Below are positions 1 through 10,592 of a stretch of 49,835 bases of DNA, one piece after another. Below the pieces are notes generated by a model. The model made no database searches. It was not told the DNA's origin and saw only the letters and a program-made list of their open reading frames with translations. The translations under genes and the position numbers were made by a program. Location of the stretch: positions 1-49,835 of the forward strand of contig NZ_LHQM01000019.1 of NCBI RefSeq assembly GCF_001302265.1. The letters are read 5' to 3'. This DNA comes from Streptococcus phocae (lineage in GTDB: Bacteria > Bacillota > Bacilli > Lactobacillales > Streptococcaceae). Each line of letters opens with the position of its first letter. Position 1 is the stretch's first letter.

Positions 1-540
1 TTAACTAGTACCACGAGTACATTATACAGGTTTTTACTTGCTACTGGTTGCCGTATCAATGAAGCGCTAGCCCTGTCCTGGTCAGATATTGACCTAGATA
101 ATGCTGTTGTTCATATCACAAAAACCCTAAACTATAAACAAGAAATCAATACTCCAAAATCAAAAGCTAGCCATAGAGATATTGATATTGATCAGGCGAC
201 TCTTTCTATGATTAAAAGCTATCAGCTTAGACAAATTCAAGAAGCTTGGAAACTAGGACATACTGAAATGGTTGTATTCTCAGACTTTATCCACGATTAT
301 CCTAGTAATAGAACTCTACAAACTCGATTAAAAACTCATTTTAAGAGAGCCAAAGTAACTAATATAGGCTTTCATGGTTTTCGTCATACCCATGCCACAA
401 TCATGTTATATGCTAGTATTTTACAGTATCGGCTAGGTCACTCTAATATCTCAATGACATTGAATACTTACGTCCATGCTACAAAAGAAGGCGCTAAAAA
501 AGCTGTCTCCATATTTGAAGCAGCTATCAGCAATTTATAA
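1..540 (+). pseudogene. Tyrosine recombinase (integrase) C-terminal catalytic domain, 5' end outside window, probably a relic
   Basis: The frame is open from base 1 to the stop at 538-540, so only about the last 179 codons are visible. They match the catalytic domain of phage/ICE-type tyrosine recombinases: the first Arg lies in ATGCRINEA, the HxxR box in HGFRHTHA, then LGHSN, and the nucleophile Tyr in TLNTY. Enzymes of this family cut and rejoin DNA at att sites. The spacing between HTHA and LGH is 12 residues; from memory of relatives about 16 is usual. This suggests an in-frame loss of about four codons just before the LGH box. No excisionase, att repeat or other mobile gene is visible, so I read it as a remnant of an element left next to rpsD. 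A functional protein is possible if the upstream part is intact. Confidence 0.75.
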
Positions 541-622
541 CTAACAAGGGTATCCCACTTTGAGGCTACCCTCTTACTATACAAAAATCAAACAAGGGAT
601 AACTAAAAGGGTAGTTAAACAC

Positions 623-657
623 AAAAAAGCACCTTGGAATAAAGCTCCAAAGTGCTT
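623..657 (-). terminator. Rho-independent terminator of rpsD
   Basis: Read on the minus strand, the arms AAGCAC and GTGCTT extend through TTGGA/TCCAA with one mismatch and are followed by a run of six T. It lies 40 bases past the rpsD stop. It would also cap the convergent integrase relic weakly. Confidence 0.8.
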
Positions 658-696
658 AATATCAAGGCTTTTAAGCCTCTCTTGTTCAATAAAATA

Positions 697-1308
697 TTAC
701 AACATTTTGTTGTAGAATTCAACGACAAGTGCTTCGTTGATTTCTGGATTGATTTCATCACGTTCTGGAAGACGAGTTAATGAACCTTCAAGTTTTTCAG
801 TATCAAATGAAACAAATGCTGGACGTCCAACGATTGCTTCAACTGCTTCTACGATTGCAGGAACTTTCATTGATTTTTCACGAACAGAAATAACTTGCCC
901 AACTTCGACGCGGAATGATGGGATATCAACACGTTTACCGTCAACAAGAATGTGACCATGGTTAACGAATTGACGTGCTTGACGACGAGTGGTTGCAAGA
1001 CCTAAGCGGTAAACAACATTATCAAGACGACGCTCCAAAAGAACCATAAAGTTGAAACCAAGAGTTCCTTCTTTGATTTTTGTAGCTTGTACGAACAAGT
1101 TACGGAATTGTTTTTCGCCTAAACCGTATGAAAAACGAAGTTTTTGTTTTTCAGCAAGTTGCAAACCATATTCTGAAAGTTTGCTACGGTTGTTAGGACC
1201 GTGTTGACCTGGAACGTAGTTACGACGTGCCAATTCTTTACCTGTGCCTGTAAGTGATAAACCTAGGCGGCGTGATTGTTTCCATGATGGACCAGTATAA
1301 CGTGACAT
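697..1308 (-). CDS. rpsD: 30S ribosomal protein S4
   Basis: The 203-residue protein is full length for bacterial S4. It starts [16 protein letters not shown] and carries the S4 RNA-binding domain at about residues 92-155 ([21 protein letters not shown], then [11 protein letters not shown]). S4 binds the 5' domain of 16S rRNA early in 30S assembly and in many bacteria also represses its own mRNA. It lacks the zinc-binding cysteines of the C+ form of S4. The gene is monocistronic here: it has its own promoter at 1467-1495, a leader of about 150 nt, a strong GAGGAGG ribosome-binding site ending about 8 nt before the ATG, and its own terminator. Confidence 0.97.
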   Translation of the reverse strand: MSRYTGPSWKQSRRLGLSLTGTGKELARRNYVPGQHGPNNRSKLSEYGLQLAEKQKLRFSYGLGEKQFRNLFVQATKIKEGTLGFNFMVLLERRLDNVVYRLGLATTRRQARQFVNHGHILVDGKRVDIPSFRVEVGQVISVREKSMKVPAIVEAVEAIVGRPAFVSFDTEKLEGSLTRLPERDEINPEINEALVVEFYNKML

Positions 1309-1466
1309 GTATTATGTCCTCCTCTAATAATATAATGAGGAAATAACTGTTTGAAAAATCCTGATTCGTGCAGGTGGTTTTCGCCTAAACAGCAAAGGTT
1401 ACTCAATTTAGTTAACGACCTGTTGACGAGCTTCATATTTTTCTGCTATTATTTCGCACAAACTAT

Positions 1467-1495
1467 ATTATAACATAACTTTTTCGCAATGTAAA
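1467..1495 (-). promoter_or_regulatory. Sigma-A promoter of rpsD with about 150-nt structured leader
   Basis: On the minus strand TTTACA (1490-1495) is followed by 17 bases and a perfect TATAAT (1467-1472). Transcription would begin near 1460, leaving a 5' leader of about 150 nt before rpsD. The length is typical of autoregulated ribosomal protein leaders. Whether S4 binds here is inference. Confidence 0.8.
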
Positions 1496-1510
1496 TCATT
1501 TCTTGTCTAA

Positions 1511-1537
1511 ATAAAAAGAAACTCCTAAGAGCTTCTT
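1511..1537 (-). terminator. Terminator after veg
   Basis: On the minus strand the hairpin AAGAAGCTC-TTAG-GAGTTTCTT is followed by TTTTTATT. It closes the gdpP-rplI-dnaB-veg operon three bases past the veg stop. Confidence 0.8.
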
Positions 1538-1540
1538 GCT

Positions 1541-1813
1541 TTAATCTAAATAACGAATCAATGTTTTTTCTGTTAAGATATCTGAATAAGTGTACGACTC
1601 AACGTAAGAATTGCTACTTGTCCCTGGAGCACTAGAATTCTCGTTATATTCGATAATAAATACAGAAGTGTAAACCTCAATTAAACGGCCAATCTTGTTT
1701 TTTTCACGCTTGCGGCCATTTTCTAGCGTCAATTCAACCAATTGACCTTCATGAGCCTTAATTTCCTCTTTAATTTTTTTCATTTTGGCAACATCTGCAA
1801 ATGCATCACTCAT
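1541..1813 (-). CDS. veg: Veg family protein (DUF1021)
   Basis: The 90-residue protein has the Veg signature: an N-terminal helix (MSDAFADVAKMKKIKEEI), then a small beta domain with HEGQLVELTLENGRKREKNKIG and a C-terminal YSDILT. In Bacillus the homologue stimulates biofilm matrix genes by antagonising SinR. Streptococci have no SinR system of that kind, so its role here is unknown. It lies 21 bases after dnaB on the same strand and ends just before a terminator, so it is probably the last gene of the gdpP-rplI-dnaB transcript. The length is normal for the family. Confidence 0.85.
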   Translation of the reverse strand: MSDAFADVAKMKKIKEEIKAHEGQLVELTLENGRKREKNKIGRLIEVYTSVFIIEYNENSSAPGTSSNSYVESYTYSDILTEKTLIRYLD

Positions 1814-1834
1814 ATTATCTTGTTTCTCGCTTTC

Positions 1835-3196
1835 TTATTTTTCCTCAAATTGGGCTATTGTGGAGAATTTGTTATATTCCTTTTGGAACATTAATTTGAC
1901 AGTCCCACGCGCTCCAGATCTGTTTTTTTCCAGTATGACCTCAATGGTATTGTCTTCAATTGTTTCTTCGGCATCGTCATTTTCTTTACGGTAGTAGTCC
2001 TCTCGATATAAGAAAGCAACTATATCAGCATCTTGCTCAATCGAACCTGACTCACGAATGTCAGACAACACAGGTCTTTTATCTTGCCTTTGCTCAACAC
2101 CACGAGAAAGCTGACTCAACGCAATCACAGGAACTTTTAGCTCTTTTGCTAAAATTTTAAGCTGTCTAGAAATATCAGATACTTCTTGCTGACGATTTTC
2201 TGGTCTTGACCCTGTAATCAGCTGAAGATAATCAATGACAATAAGTCCTAAATCTCCGTCTACTTCTTGAGAAAGCTTGCGAGCTCTTGCCCTGATCTCA
2301 GTAATTTTGATCCCAGGAGTATCATCAATATAAATCGGTGCTTCTGCCAAAGCCCCCTGGGCAATTGTTACATTGCTCCAATCTTGATCGGTTAGTTGAC
2401 CTGTCCGCAACCGATGGGAATCAACCATTCCTTCAGCTGCCAACATGCGATCAACCAAACTCTCAGCTCCCATTTCCAAAGAAAATATGGCGACAGGTTT
2501 CTTCTGCTTGGTCCCAACATTTTGAGCTATGTTAAGAACAAAAGCTGTTTTACCTACCGCTGGACGGGCAGCCAAGATAACAAGTTGATCAGGGTGTAAA
2601 CCTGTTGTAATCTTGTCAAGATCACGAAAACCAGTCGGTAAACCTGTCACATCTGACGTCTGTTGAGAACGCATCTCTAGACTCTCGTAGTTAACTTTTA
2701 AAACATCAGAAATTTTTCGAAAACCACTGCGGTTACTATGTTCATTGATTTCAACCAGGGCCCTCTCAGCTCTGGCTATGATATCGCCTGGACTGGATGC
2801 TCCCTCATAAGAAAGGTTGACAGCATCTGTCAACCTAGCAATAATGTCTCGCAACATAGCCTTTTCAGAAACGATTTTAGCATAGTATTCGGCATTGGCA
2901 CTTGTAGGCACACTATTAACCAATTCAACAATGTAAGACAATCCTCCAATATTCTGTAGATCGCCTTGGTCATCAAGAATGGTCCTTACAGTTGTTGCAT
3001 CAATGGCATCATTTCGATCTGCAAGGGTAATCATTGCTTTAAAAATGATTTTATGAGAATACTTATAAAAATCGTCTGGGCTGATAAATTCTCGAACCAT
3101 GATCAACTTATCAGGTGAAATAAAGATTGACCCCAATACAGACTGCTCTGCTAATAAGTCTTGTGGTTGGACTCGTAATTCAGGTAGTTCAGACAA
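1835..3196 (-). CDS. dnaB: Replicative DNA helicase DnaB (named DnaC in many streptococci)
   Basis: The 453-residue hexameric helicase unwinds DNA at the replication fork. The N-terminal DnaB domain is at about residues 8-110 and the RecA-like domain follows, with TGLPTGFRDLD, the Walker A box ARPAVGKTA near residue 215, Walker B LIVIDYLQL and the DnaB-type SDIRESGSIEQDAD. The only sensible start is TTG at 3196, eight bases after a perfect GGAGGT; no ATG lies nearby in frame. It sits between rplI (33-base gap) and veg, the same gdpP-rplI-dnaB order seen in Bacillus (yybT-rplI-dnaC). Confidence 0.97.
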   Translation of the reverse strand: MSELPELRVQPQDLLAEQSVLGSIFISPDKLIMVREFISPDDFYKYSHKIIFKAMITLADRNDAIDATTVRTILDDQGDLQNIGGLSYIVELVNSVPTSANAEYYAKIVSEKAMLRDIIARLTDAVNLSYEGASSPGDIIARAERALVEINEHSNRSGFRKISDVLKVNYESLEMRSQQTSDVTGLPTGFRDLDKITTGLHPDQLVILAARPAVGKTAFVLNIAQNVGTKQKKPVAIFSLEMGAESLVDRMLAAEGMVDSHRLRTGQLTDQDWSNVTIAQGALAEAPIYIDDTPGIKITEIRARARKLSQEVDGDLGLIVIDYLQLITGSRPENRQQEVSDISRQLKILAKELKVPVIALSQLSRGVEQRQDKRPVLSDIRESGSIEQDADIVAFLYREDYYRKENDDAEETIEDNTIEVILEKNRSGARGTVKLMFQKEYNKFSTIAQFEEK

Positions 3197-3229
3197 TCTT
3201 GCCTACCTCCAATTTTTCTATCATGACAC

Positions 3230-3682
3230 TTAAGCTTCAGTGATGCTTAGCTTAATTTCTGCTGTGACTTCCTTATGCAATTTAACTGGAACTTCAATAA
3301 GCCCAATGGCGCGAATAGGATGATCTAAAATAATGTGACGTTTGTCAACTGTTACGCCAAATTGTTTCTGCAATTCTTCGGAGATTTTTTTTGTGGTTAT
3401 AGAGCCAAAAGTACGACCGTCTGGACCAACTTTTTCTTTGAACTGCACACGTGTTTTGTCGTCATCCAAAACTTTCTTAACAGCTTTTGCTTCTGCCAAA
3501 ATTTCTGCTTGAGCTTTTGCTTCTGCTTTTTGTTTGGCTTTCAGTTCACCAATCGTTTGATTGGTCGCTTCTTTTGCTAGATTTTTCTTAATTAAAAAGT
3601 TTTGTGCATATCCAGTTGGGACTTCTTTAATTTCCCCTTTTTTACCTTTTCCTTTAACATCAGCTAAAAATATAACTTTCAT
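3230..3682 (-). CDS. rplI: 50S ribosomal protein L9
   Basis: The 150-residue protein has the L9 N-terminal domain ([34 protein letters not shown]), a charged Ala/Lys-rich connecting helix at about residues 50-75, and the C-terminal domain ([21 protein letters not shown]). L9 binds 23S rRNA near the L1 stalk and helps maintain reading frame. Its ATG overlaps the gdpP stop by four bases, which indicates translational coupling. Length is normal. Confidence 0.97.
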   Translation of the reverse strand: MKVIFLADVKGKGKKGEIKEVPTGYAQNFLIKKNLAKEATNQTIGELKAKQKAEAKAQAEILAEAKAVKKVLDDDKTRVQFKEKVGPDGRTFGSITTKKISEELQKQFGVTVDKRHIILDHPIRAIGLIEVPVKLHKEVTAEIKLSITEA

Positions 3683-5655
3683 GACTCTACCTCTCCTGTT
3701 TCTTTCATTGTATTTCGAATCGTTTCGATCAATAGTTGTTTGGCCTCATCAAAATCGATATCTTGCATTTGACAGGCAGCTAAATTAAAGTGGCCACCGC
3801 CTCCAAGTTTTTCCATAATGCGTTGCACATTAATTTTACTACGACTTCTTGCAGAAATAGCAATTTTGTTTTTGCTGGTCTCAACAATAACAAAGCTAGC
3901 TTCGATTTCAGCCATAGATAAAATCGTATCTGCTGCTTTACTTGCAATAACATTGCTGTATTGATTTCCTTTAACACCATCAGCTACTATTATGGTGTCG
4001 CCAAGTCGCTCGCCCCTCAGGATAATCTCGTTAACCTGCTTGTAATCATCAAAATCGGTAGCAGAGATGTTTTGAATCTCAACACTATCACTTCCTCGAC
4101 TACGTAGATAACTAGCAACATCAAAGGTTCGACTTGTTACCCTTGTCGAGAAATTCTTCGTGTCTAACATAATCCCTGCCATTAAGACACTTGCTTGAAT
4201 TTTATTTAAGCGCTTTTTAGCGTTTTGAAATTGAATCAACTCTGTGACTAATTCTGCTGCACTGCTTGCTCCGCTTTCAATAAAAGTCAAAATTGCATTG
4301 TCAGGGAAATCGTCATCTCGCCTATGGTGGTCAACGATAATCACATCATTAAACAATTCGTAGAAATCTTTTGACAAGGTCAACGAAACCTTAGAATGAT
4401 CAACCATAACCAAAAGAGATCTTGACGTCACTAAGCCCATTGCTTGAGAGACGCTGATTAATCTGGTGTTCCCATCTGCTTGAAGACGCTCAATTGCTCT
4501 TTCAATGTCAGGACTCATGTCTGCAGGATTATAAACAGCAAAGCTGTTTTCTATAATATTGCTTGAAAAAAACTGCATCCCGACAGCAGACCCTAAGGCA
4601 TCCATATCCAGTTTTCGATGACCAACAATAAAGACATTGTCAACCATTTTAATACGATCTGATATGGCTGTCATCATCGCTCGTGTCCGCGTTCTAGAGC
4701 GTTTAACCGTAGATACAGACCCACCACCAAAGTAAACTGGCGTGGTGTGGTCATTGTTTTCACGAATAACAATCTGATCTCCGCCTCGTACTAAAGCGAT
4801 ATTGAGATTTTCTAAGGCGACTTGTCCAATTTGCGCATGGCTACTATCTCCAAAGGAAATTCCCATACTTAATGTCAGTGGACGCTGTGCGTCTTGAGCT
4901 TCCTTGCGAAAATCGTCTAGAATAGAAAATTTATCATCCATTAACTCTTTTAAAACGTGATAGTCTGTAAAAAAGTAAAAACGATCCATATTGACACGGC
5001 GGTAAAAAATCTGCTTTGAATCCATAAACTTAGCAATAAAGTTAGCCACAAAGCTGTTGATTTTCGAAGTGTCGGCATCAGATAAATTATCTGTGATATC
5101 GTCATAGTTATCGACAGAAACTATCCCGACAACTGGGCGTAACGAGCTAGCATCCGCAGCCTCCCTATTTCCGACAAAACTGTCAAAAAAGTAAAATATC
5201 CCTGACGAATCGTCGATATAAGATGTGTATTTATTGCCCAATATTTCAAAGGTTTGCGAAATATCTCCCTGACGTTTTTCATTAAGAATTTTTTCAATGA
5301 GTTGATTTTGTAACAAACCATCTTCATTGGTAAATATTAACTCTGCGTAAGGGTTGTACCACTCAATAGCGGTTGTTTTTTGATCAAACTGAATAACTCC
5401 AACAGGCATCTTGTCTAAAAGCGTTTTTAAATTATTTTCTGTCTGTTCGTTTAACAATTCAATGTGATCTAAATCTGATAACTCATAAACTTGTTTTTGA
5501 TACCAAAGCAGGGCAAGTACAAACAATAATACTAGAAAAATAGCTAACAATATTAGCTTTTTTGATTGCATCATGCTAACACAAAGTGCTAGCAAGCCAA
5601 ATAAAATCAATTCCATCATAATTAAATGAATGGTTTCAAAACGAAATCTTTTCAT
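3679..5655 (-). CDS. gdpP: Cyclic-di-AMP phosphodiesterase GdpP
   Basis: The 658-residue membrane enzyme hydrolyses c-di-AMP to pApA. Two membrane segments lie within residues 8-55, followed by a PAS-like domain (about 70-150), a degenerate GGDEF domain (about 175-310, with SMGISFG but no GGDEF box), then DHH ([12 protein letters not shown] near 350 and VDHHRRDDD near 440) and DHHA1 ending in [10 protein letters not shown]. All catalytic DHH motifs are present. An extended -10 TATAAT with upstream TGG lies on the minus strand at 5677-5682, so gdpP probably heads its own operon with rplI, dnaB and veg. Low c-di-AMP turnover affects potassium balance, cell wall stress and beta-lactam tolerance in Firmicutes. 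Confidence 0.95.
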   Translation of the reverse strand: MKRFRFETIHLIMMELILFGLLALCVSMMQSKKLILLAIFLVLLFVLALLWYQKQVYELSDLDHIELLNEQTENNLKTLLDKMPVGVIQFDQKTTAIEWYNPYAELIFTNEDGLLQNQLIEKILNEKRQGDISQTFEILGNKYTSYIDDSSGIFYFFDSFVGNREAADASSLRPVVGIVSVDNYDDITDNLSDADTSKINSFVANFIAKFMDSKQIFYRRVNMDRFYFFTDYHVLKELMDDKFSILDDFRKEAQDAQRPLTLSMGISFGDSSHAQIGQVALENLNIALVRGGDQIVIRENNDHTTPVYFGGGSVSTVKRSRTRTRAMMTAISDRIKMVDNVFIVGHRKLDMDALGSAVGMQFFSSNIIENSFAVYNPADMSPDIERAIERLQADGNTRLISVSQAMGLVTSRSLLVMVDHSKVSLTLSKDFYELFNDVIIVDHHRRDDDFPDNAILTFIESGASSAAELVTELIQFQNAKKRLNKIQASVLMAGIMLDTKNFSTRVTSRTFDVASYLRSRGSDSVEIQNISATDFDDYKQVNEIILRGERLGDTIIVADGVKGNQYSNVIASKAADTILSMAEIEASFVIVETSKNKIAISARSRSKINVQRIMEKLGGGGHFNLAACQMQDIDFDEAKQLLIETIRNTMKETGEVES

Positions 5656-5685
5656 CCTCTAACCTCTTAAGTGTTTATTATACCA

Positions 5686-5712
5686 TAAAACAGCCCTGAA
5701 ATACAGAGCTGT
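5686..5712 (-). terminator. Terminator after mnmG
   Basis: On the minus strand ACAGCTC and GGGCTGT form a stem with one mismatch around TGTATTTCA, followed by TTTTA. The gdpP -10 box begins directly after it. Confidence 0.6.
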
Positions 5713-5745
5713 CAATGGCTTTGAGATTACAATTTGATGACTAAA

Positions 5746-7644
5746 CTAAGCCTTACGGCGGGCTTTTCCGTTTCCTTCTAGATAAACCATCAAGATACTG
5801 ATATCTGCTGGATTTACCCCTGAAATACGGCTAGCTTGCCCAAGCGTTTCTGGATTAATTTTCTTGAATTTCTGCCGTGCTTCTGTCGCGATAGAATCAA
5901 TAGCATCCCAGTCAATATTACTAGGGATACGTTTTTCTTCCATTCGCTTCATTTTAGCGACTTGGTCAAGGGCTTTTTTGATGTAGCCTTCGTATTTTAT
6001 TTCAGTTTCCAATAATTCGATGACTCTTGTATCCAAGTCCTCTGCTGCTGGTCCAACAAACGAAACCGCTGTGGCATAGGTAATTCCTGGACGTCTCATA
6101 AATTCCTTGGCTGTCATCGCATCCGTCAATGGTTTAAATCCCAACTCTTCAACACGTTCATTGGTTTCCTTGATTGGTTTTAATTTAATGCTGTCCAAAC
6201 GCTTTAACTCGTTGTCAAATTGATGTTTTTTGATTTCAAACGCCTGCCAACGCTCATCATCTACCAGACCAATTTCGCGGCCAATTGGTGTTAAACGCAC
6301 ATCTGCATTATCATGTCGCAAAATTAATCGGTATTCTGCTCGTGACGTCAACAACCGATAAGGTTCTAAGGTGCCTTTTGTTACTAAGTCATCAATCATC
6401 ACACCAATATAGGCATCGCTACGCTTAAGAATTAGCTCAGGTTTTCCTTGAACTTTCAAAGCAGCATTAATCCCAGCAACAAGTCCTTGCCCAGCTGCTT
6501 CTTCATAACCTGATGTTCCATTGGTTTGTCCTGCAGTGAATAGCCCTGAGATCAGTTTTGTCTCCAGAGTTGCTCGTAACTGATGCGGCAACACAATATC
6601 GTATTCAATAGCATAGCCAGTACGCATCATTTCTGCCTGCTCCAGTCCCTTAATAGAACGAACCAATTCTGTTTGGACATCCTCAGGGAGACTAGTTGAT
6701 AACCCTTGGACATAAACCTCCTCGGTATCACGTCCCTCTGGCTCTAAGAATAATTGGTGACGCTCTTTGTCAGCAAAACGCACAATTTTATCTTCGATAG
6801 ATGGACAATAACGCGGACCAACTCCTTTAACCACACCTGAAAACATAGGAGCTCGGTGAAGGTTATTATTGATAATGTCATGACTGTTGTGATTAGTATA
6901 TGTTAACCAACAAGGTATTTGATCTTTGAGGTAATCTTTGTCTTGCGACATAAAGGAGAAGTGATTTGGTGTTTGGTCTCCTGGCTGGATTTCTGTAGCA
7001 TCATAATTGATAGAAGAAGCTTTCACGCGTGGCGGGGTGCCTGTTTTAAACCGCCCAATTTCAAGGCCTCGCTTTTTCAAATTATCTGCCAATGTTATGG
7101 AAGCTAAACTGTTGTTTGGGCCTGATGAATATTTGAGTTCTCCCAAAATAATCTCTCCTCGGAGGGCTGTTCCCGTTGTTACGATAACAGTTTTAGCACC
7201 ATATTTTTGTCCTGTAGACGTCAGCACACCGATAACTTTACCATCCTCTACCAAGATGTCGTCAATCATGGTTTGACGAAGGGTAAGATTTTCTTGCTTT
7301 TCGACCGTGTGTTTCATTTCTCTTGAATAGAGATTTTTATCAGCCTGTGCTCTAAGTGCTCTAACCGCAGGGCCTTTGCCTGTGTTTAGCATTTTCATTT
7401 GAATATAGGTCTTATCAATATTTTTACCCATTTCACCACCCAAGGCATCAATCTCACGAACGACAATCCCTTTGGCAGAACCTCCAATTGAAGGATTACA
7501 AGGCATAAATGCAAGCATGTCTAAATTGATAGTCGCAAGTAAAGTCTTGCACCCCATTCGACTAGCTGCCAAGCTAGCCTCAACACCTGCATGCCCTGCA
7601 CCAATAACGATAACTTCGTAATTTTCTGTAAATGTGTGTGTCAT
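5746..7644 (-). CDS. mnmG: tRNA uridine-5-carboxymethylaminomethyl synthase, FAD subunit MnmG (GidA)
   Basis: The 632-residue flavoprotein, with MnmE, installs cmnm5U at position 34 of tRNAs reading NNA/NNG codons. The FAD-binding Rossmann motif [12 protein letters not shown] is at residues 13-24. Further family motifs are [12 protein letters not shown], the NAD-associated [23 protein letters not shown] region and the C-terminal helical domain with [15 protein letters not shown]. Length is normal. A ribosome-binding site AAAGGA precedes the ATG. It follows the NUDIX gene by 48 bases, and the three genes mnmA, NUDIX and mnmG lie in series, two of them for the same wobble uridine. Confidence 0.97.
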   Translation of the reverse strand: MTHTFTENYEVIVIGAGHAGVEASLAASRMGCKTLLATINLDMLAFMPCNPSIGGSAKGIVVREIDALGGEMGKNIDKTYIQMKMLNTGKGPAVRALRAQADKNLYSREMKHTVEKQENLTLRQTMIDDILVEDGKVIGVLTSTGQKYGAKTVIVTTGTALRGEIILGELKYSSGPNNSLASITLADNLKKRGLEIGRFKTGTPPRVKASSINYDATEIQPGDQTPNHFSFMSQDKDYLKDQIPCWLTYTNHNSHDIINNNLHRAPMFSGVVKGVGPRYCPSIEDKIVRFADKERHQLFLEPEGRDTEEVYVQGLSTSLPEDVQTELVRSIKGLEQAEMMRTGYAIEYDIVLPHQLRATLETKLISGLFTAGQTNGTSGYEEAAGQGLVAGINAALKVQGKPELILKRSDAYIGVMIDDLVTKGTLEPYRLLTSRAEYRLILRHDNADVRLTPIGREIGLVDDERWQAFEIKKHQFDNELKRLDSIKLKPIKETNERVEELGFKPLTDAMTAKEFMRRPGITYATAVSFVGPAAEDLDTRVIELLETEIKYEGYIKKALDQVAKMKRMEEKRIPSNIDWDAIDSIATEARQKFKKINPETLGQASRISGVNPADISILMVYLEGNGKARRKA

Positions 7645-7692
7645 TTTGCATTCCTTTTATCTTTTTTATGTTCTGTAAAACAACTTCTGCTA

Positions 7693-8148
7693 TCAGGATT
7701 TATTGTAGACATGTTCTATTTTTCCTGACCAGGTTGGTAAGCAATCTTTTAAAAATTCAGGAACTAGATTAATGCTGTGCAAACAATCAATATCAATCCA
7801 CTCACAGTTCAATTGCCTAGTGTTTTCAGTCATTATTAAATCAGGCTCCTCAAGAGGTTTAACCAAATAATGAAATTCAATCAGATGCCAATAAACACCT
7901 TCTTTTAAAAAGTGATTTTCCGCAATAAAGGCCAGTTTTTGAACGTCAGCCTGAATTCTTAATTCTTCTAATGTTTCACGTAAAACAGCATCTTCTGTTT
8001 TTTCTCCTACTAAAACTGCTCCTCCAATAGGATAATAGTTGTTGTTTTGATCTTTTGCTAAGAGTAATTTGTGGTGACGGACAATCAATGCTGTCGCCCG
8101 AACACCAAATGTGGCTTTTTCTGTAAACGTTCTGAAATCTTGATCCAT
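7693..8148 (-). CDS. NUDIX hydrolase
   Basis: The 151-residue protein contains a NUDIX box at about residues 42-64: G, five residues, E, seven residues, RETLEELRI. The catalytic glutamates of RE..EE are kept, but the hydrophobic residue after RE is Thr and the usual glycine near the end is Arg. Such proteins hydrolyse a nucleoside diphosphate linked to another group; the substrate cannot be told from sequence. It is transcribed from a promoter at 8262-8289 and lies 48 bases before mnmG, so the two are probably co-transcribed. Confidence 0.88.
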   Translation of the reverse strand: MDQDFRTFTEKATFGVRATALIVRHHKLLLAKDQNNNYYPIGGAVLVGEKTEDAVLRETLEELRIQADVQKLAFIAENHFLKEGVYWHLIEFHYLVKPLEEPDLIMTENTRQLNCEWIDIDCLHSINLVPEFLKDCLPTWSGKIEHVYNKS

Positions 8149-8198
8149 CAGTACCCTTTTCCTATTATTTTAAAAGGCAAAAATAGCCAAAACCCTAG

Positions 8199-8222
8199 AA
8201 ATTGCAGGCCAAAAAACCTGCA
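8199..8222 (-). terminator. Perfect 8-bp hairpin before the NUDIX gene
   Basis: The arms ATTGCAGG and CCTGCAAT surround CCAAAAAA. The T-tract is poor on either strand, so it may be a leader structure of the NUDIX-mnmG transcript rather than a terminator. Confidence 0.35.
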
Positions 8223-8261
8223 ATCCTGTGAGCTTTGACCATCATCGTAATTGCTACATTT

Positions 8262-8289
8262 ATTTTATCACGTGCTGTTCATTTGTCAA
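8262..8289 (-). promoter_or_regulatory. Promoter of NUDIX-mnmG
   Basis: On the minus strand TTGACA (8284-8289) and TAAAAT (8262-8267) are separated by 16 bases. Two 21-bp imperfect repeats lie directly upstream (8290-8332); see the following entry. Confidence 0.65.
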
Positions 8290-8332
8290 TATGACATTGT
8301 CAATTTTGTAAACGATGTTGACAATCGTGTAA
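8284..8332. repeat. Tandem 21-bp imperfect repeat and palindromes upstream of the NUDIX promoter
   Basis: On the minus strand the units TTTACACGATTGTCAACATCG and a diverged copy beginning TTTACAAAATTGACAATG follow one another, two helical turns in all. The span also contains TGTCAATATGACA (8284-8296, perfect inverted repeat) and TGTAAACGATGTTGACA (8307-8323), which fits the GlnR/TnrA pattern TGTNA-N7-TNACA. Placement at and upstream of the -35 box suggests a regulator binding site; which regulator is not known. Confidence 0.55.
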
Positions 8333-8336
8333 ATGA

Positions 8337-9540
<1,204 letters not shown>

Positions 9541-9560
9541 CATCCTTAGACGCATAGACT

Positions 9561-9589
9561 ATTATAACAGTATTGCTCTGTATTTCCAA
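9561..9589 (-). promoter_or_regulatory. Promoter of mnmA
   Basis: On the minus strand TTGGAA (9584-9589), 17 bases, then a perfect TATAAT (9561-9566). The leader to the mnmA ATG is about 95 nt and contains the direct repeats. Confidence 0.75.
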
Positions 9590-9659
9590 TAATATCTTTC
9601 AGAACTAAAATGACAATAGGGTTAATTTTTAACGTCACAAAAGCTACATGCTCTGACAG

Positions 9660-9712
9660 AAAAAGGCACCGCCTGCTACGTATCCAAAAAAGAATAGTAG
9701 TAAACAATGCCT
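9660..9712 (-). terminator. Terminator after the transglycosylase-like gene
   Basis: On the minus strand AGGCATTG pairs with CGGTGCCT (two G-U pairs) across a long loop and is followed by TTTTT. It lies about 40 bases past the gene. Confidence 0.55.
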
Positions 9713-9752
9713 AAATCAGTATTTTTCGTTCATTTTTATTAAGTAAAAGTGC

Positions 9753-10382
9753 CTAGTAACCCCAAGCTGATAAGCCTTGTGATCTGTAAGCATTCAGTGC
9801 TGCGTTAACTTGATCTTGGACAGTTGCTGTAGAGCCCCATCCTGGCATCGTTTGAAACAAACCTGATGCTCCTGACGCATTTTGTGCTGCTGGGTTACCA
9901 TTTGATTCGCGAGCGATAATAGCTTCCCAAGTTGATTGAGGGACACCTGTACTGGCTGCCATCTGCGCTGCAGCTTCACTGCCAACAGCACCTGCTGTAT
10001 TGCCATTAGAAAGAACGACACCTGTATGATATGCTACAGCCGTTGGTGTGGCAACTTGTCGCGTAGCGACCGCTGTTTCTTGAGCCACAGGTGTTGGTGC
10101 TGGAGCTTCAACTGGTGGTGTTGTCTCAGCTTCTACCGGTTTTTCTGATACCGCTGGCTCTTCTTGTTTTTCAACAGGAGCGACCGTTTTTGGTTTTTTT
10201 TCTTTTTTGGCTTCTTTTTTAACAGATTTTACTTTTACGTTTTTGGTTTGTGAATTGTCTGCGTAGGAGTCTGTTACAACACCTTGACCTGACCAAACAA
10301 AAAGAACTGCAATTATAGCAGTAGCTAATGCTAACATCCCAAAATTAAAATATCGTTGTTTCATATTTTCTTTTTTAAACAT
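9753..10382 (-). CDS. Secreted lytic-transglycosylase-like (SLT/aggregation-promoting-factor type) protein
   Basis: The protein starts at MFKKEN (209 residues), with GTGAGG as ribosome-binding site 11 bases upstream; a longer frame begins at 10415 without support. A hydrophobic segment at about residues 15-32 ([18 protein letters not shown]) is a signal peptide or anchor. A Lys-rich then Pro/Ala/Glu/Thr-rich linker follows to about residue 120. The C-terminal domain carries [12 protein letters not shown], whose Glu is the expected catalytic residue, then [13 protein letters not shown] and a terminal [13 protein letters not shown], as in soluble lytic transglycosylase-like muralytic domains of lactic acid bacteria. 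It probably cleaves or binds peptidoglycan outside the cell. No LysM domain is visible in this copy. It stands alone between terminators. Confidence 0.85.
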   Translation of the reverse strand: MFKKENMKQRYFNFGMLALATAIIAVLFVWSGQGVVTDSYADNSQTKNVKVKSVKKEAKKEKKPKTVAPVEKQEEPAVSEKPVEAETTPPVEAPAPTPVAQETAVATRQVATPTAVAYHTGVVLSNGNTAGAVGSEAAAQMAASTGVPQSTWEAIIARESNGNPAAQNASGASGLFQTMPGWGSTATVQDQVNAALNAYRSQGLSAWGY

Positions 10383-10517
10383 TAAATATATAACCTCACT
10401 TTTCTCTGTTACCAATCATAACGTTTAATTGTTACTCACCTATTGAAAATATATTAAAAATATTACAGAAATATTGATATTATGAGACCCATGCTATCAT
10501 ATCGCATGATTATAAAT

Positions 10518-10566
10518 AAAAAAGACGTGAATCCGTCCTTTCTAGAAGATCGTTTCAAGTCTTTTC
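10518..10566 (-). terminator. Terminator after the YfhO gene
   Basis: On the minus strand AAAAGAC and GTCTTTT flank a long stem with one mismatch (TTGAA/TTCAC) and the run ends in TTTTTT. It lies about 27 bases after the stop codon. Confidence 0.75.
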
Positions 10567-10592
10567 TTAATGATAACATTAGTGTAGAAACA

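Noticed and set aside
546..575. Attachment site or terminator after the integrase relic
   Set aside because: AAGGGTA/TACCCT can pair, but there is no T-run and no matching direct repeat at the 3' end of rpsD.
10430..10480. WalR/VicR box before the transglycosylase-like gene
   Set aside because: One TGTAAT half-site is seen on the minus strand but the second half at the right spacing is TAATAT, too weak to call.
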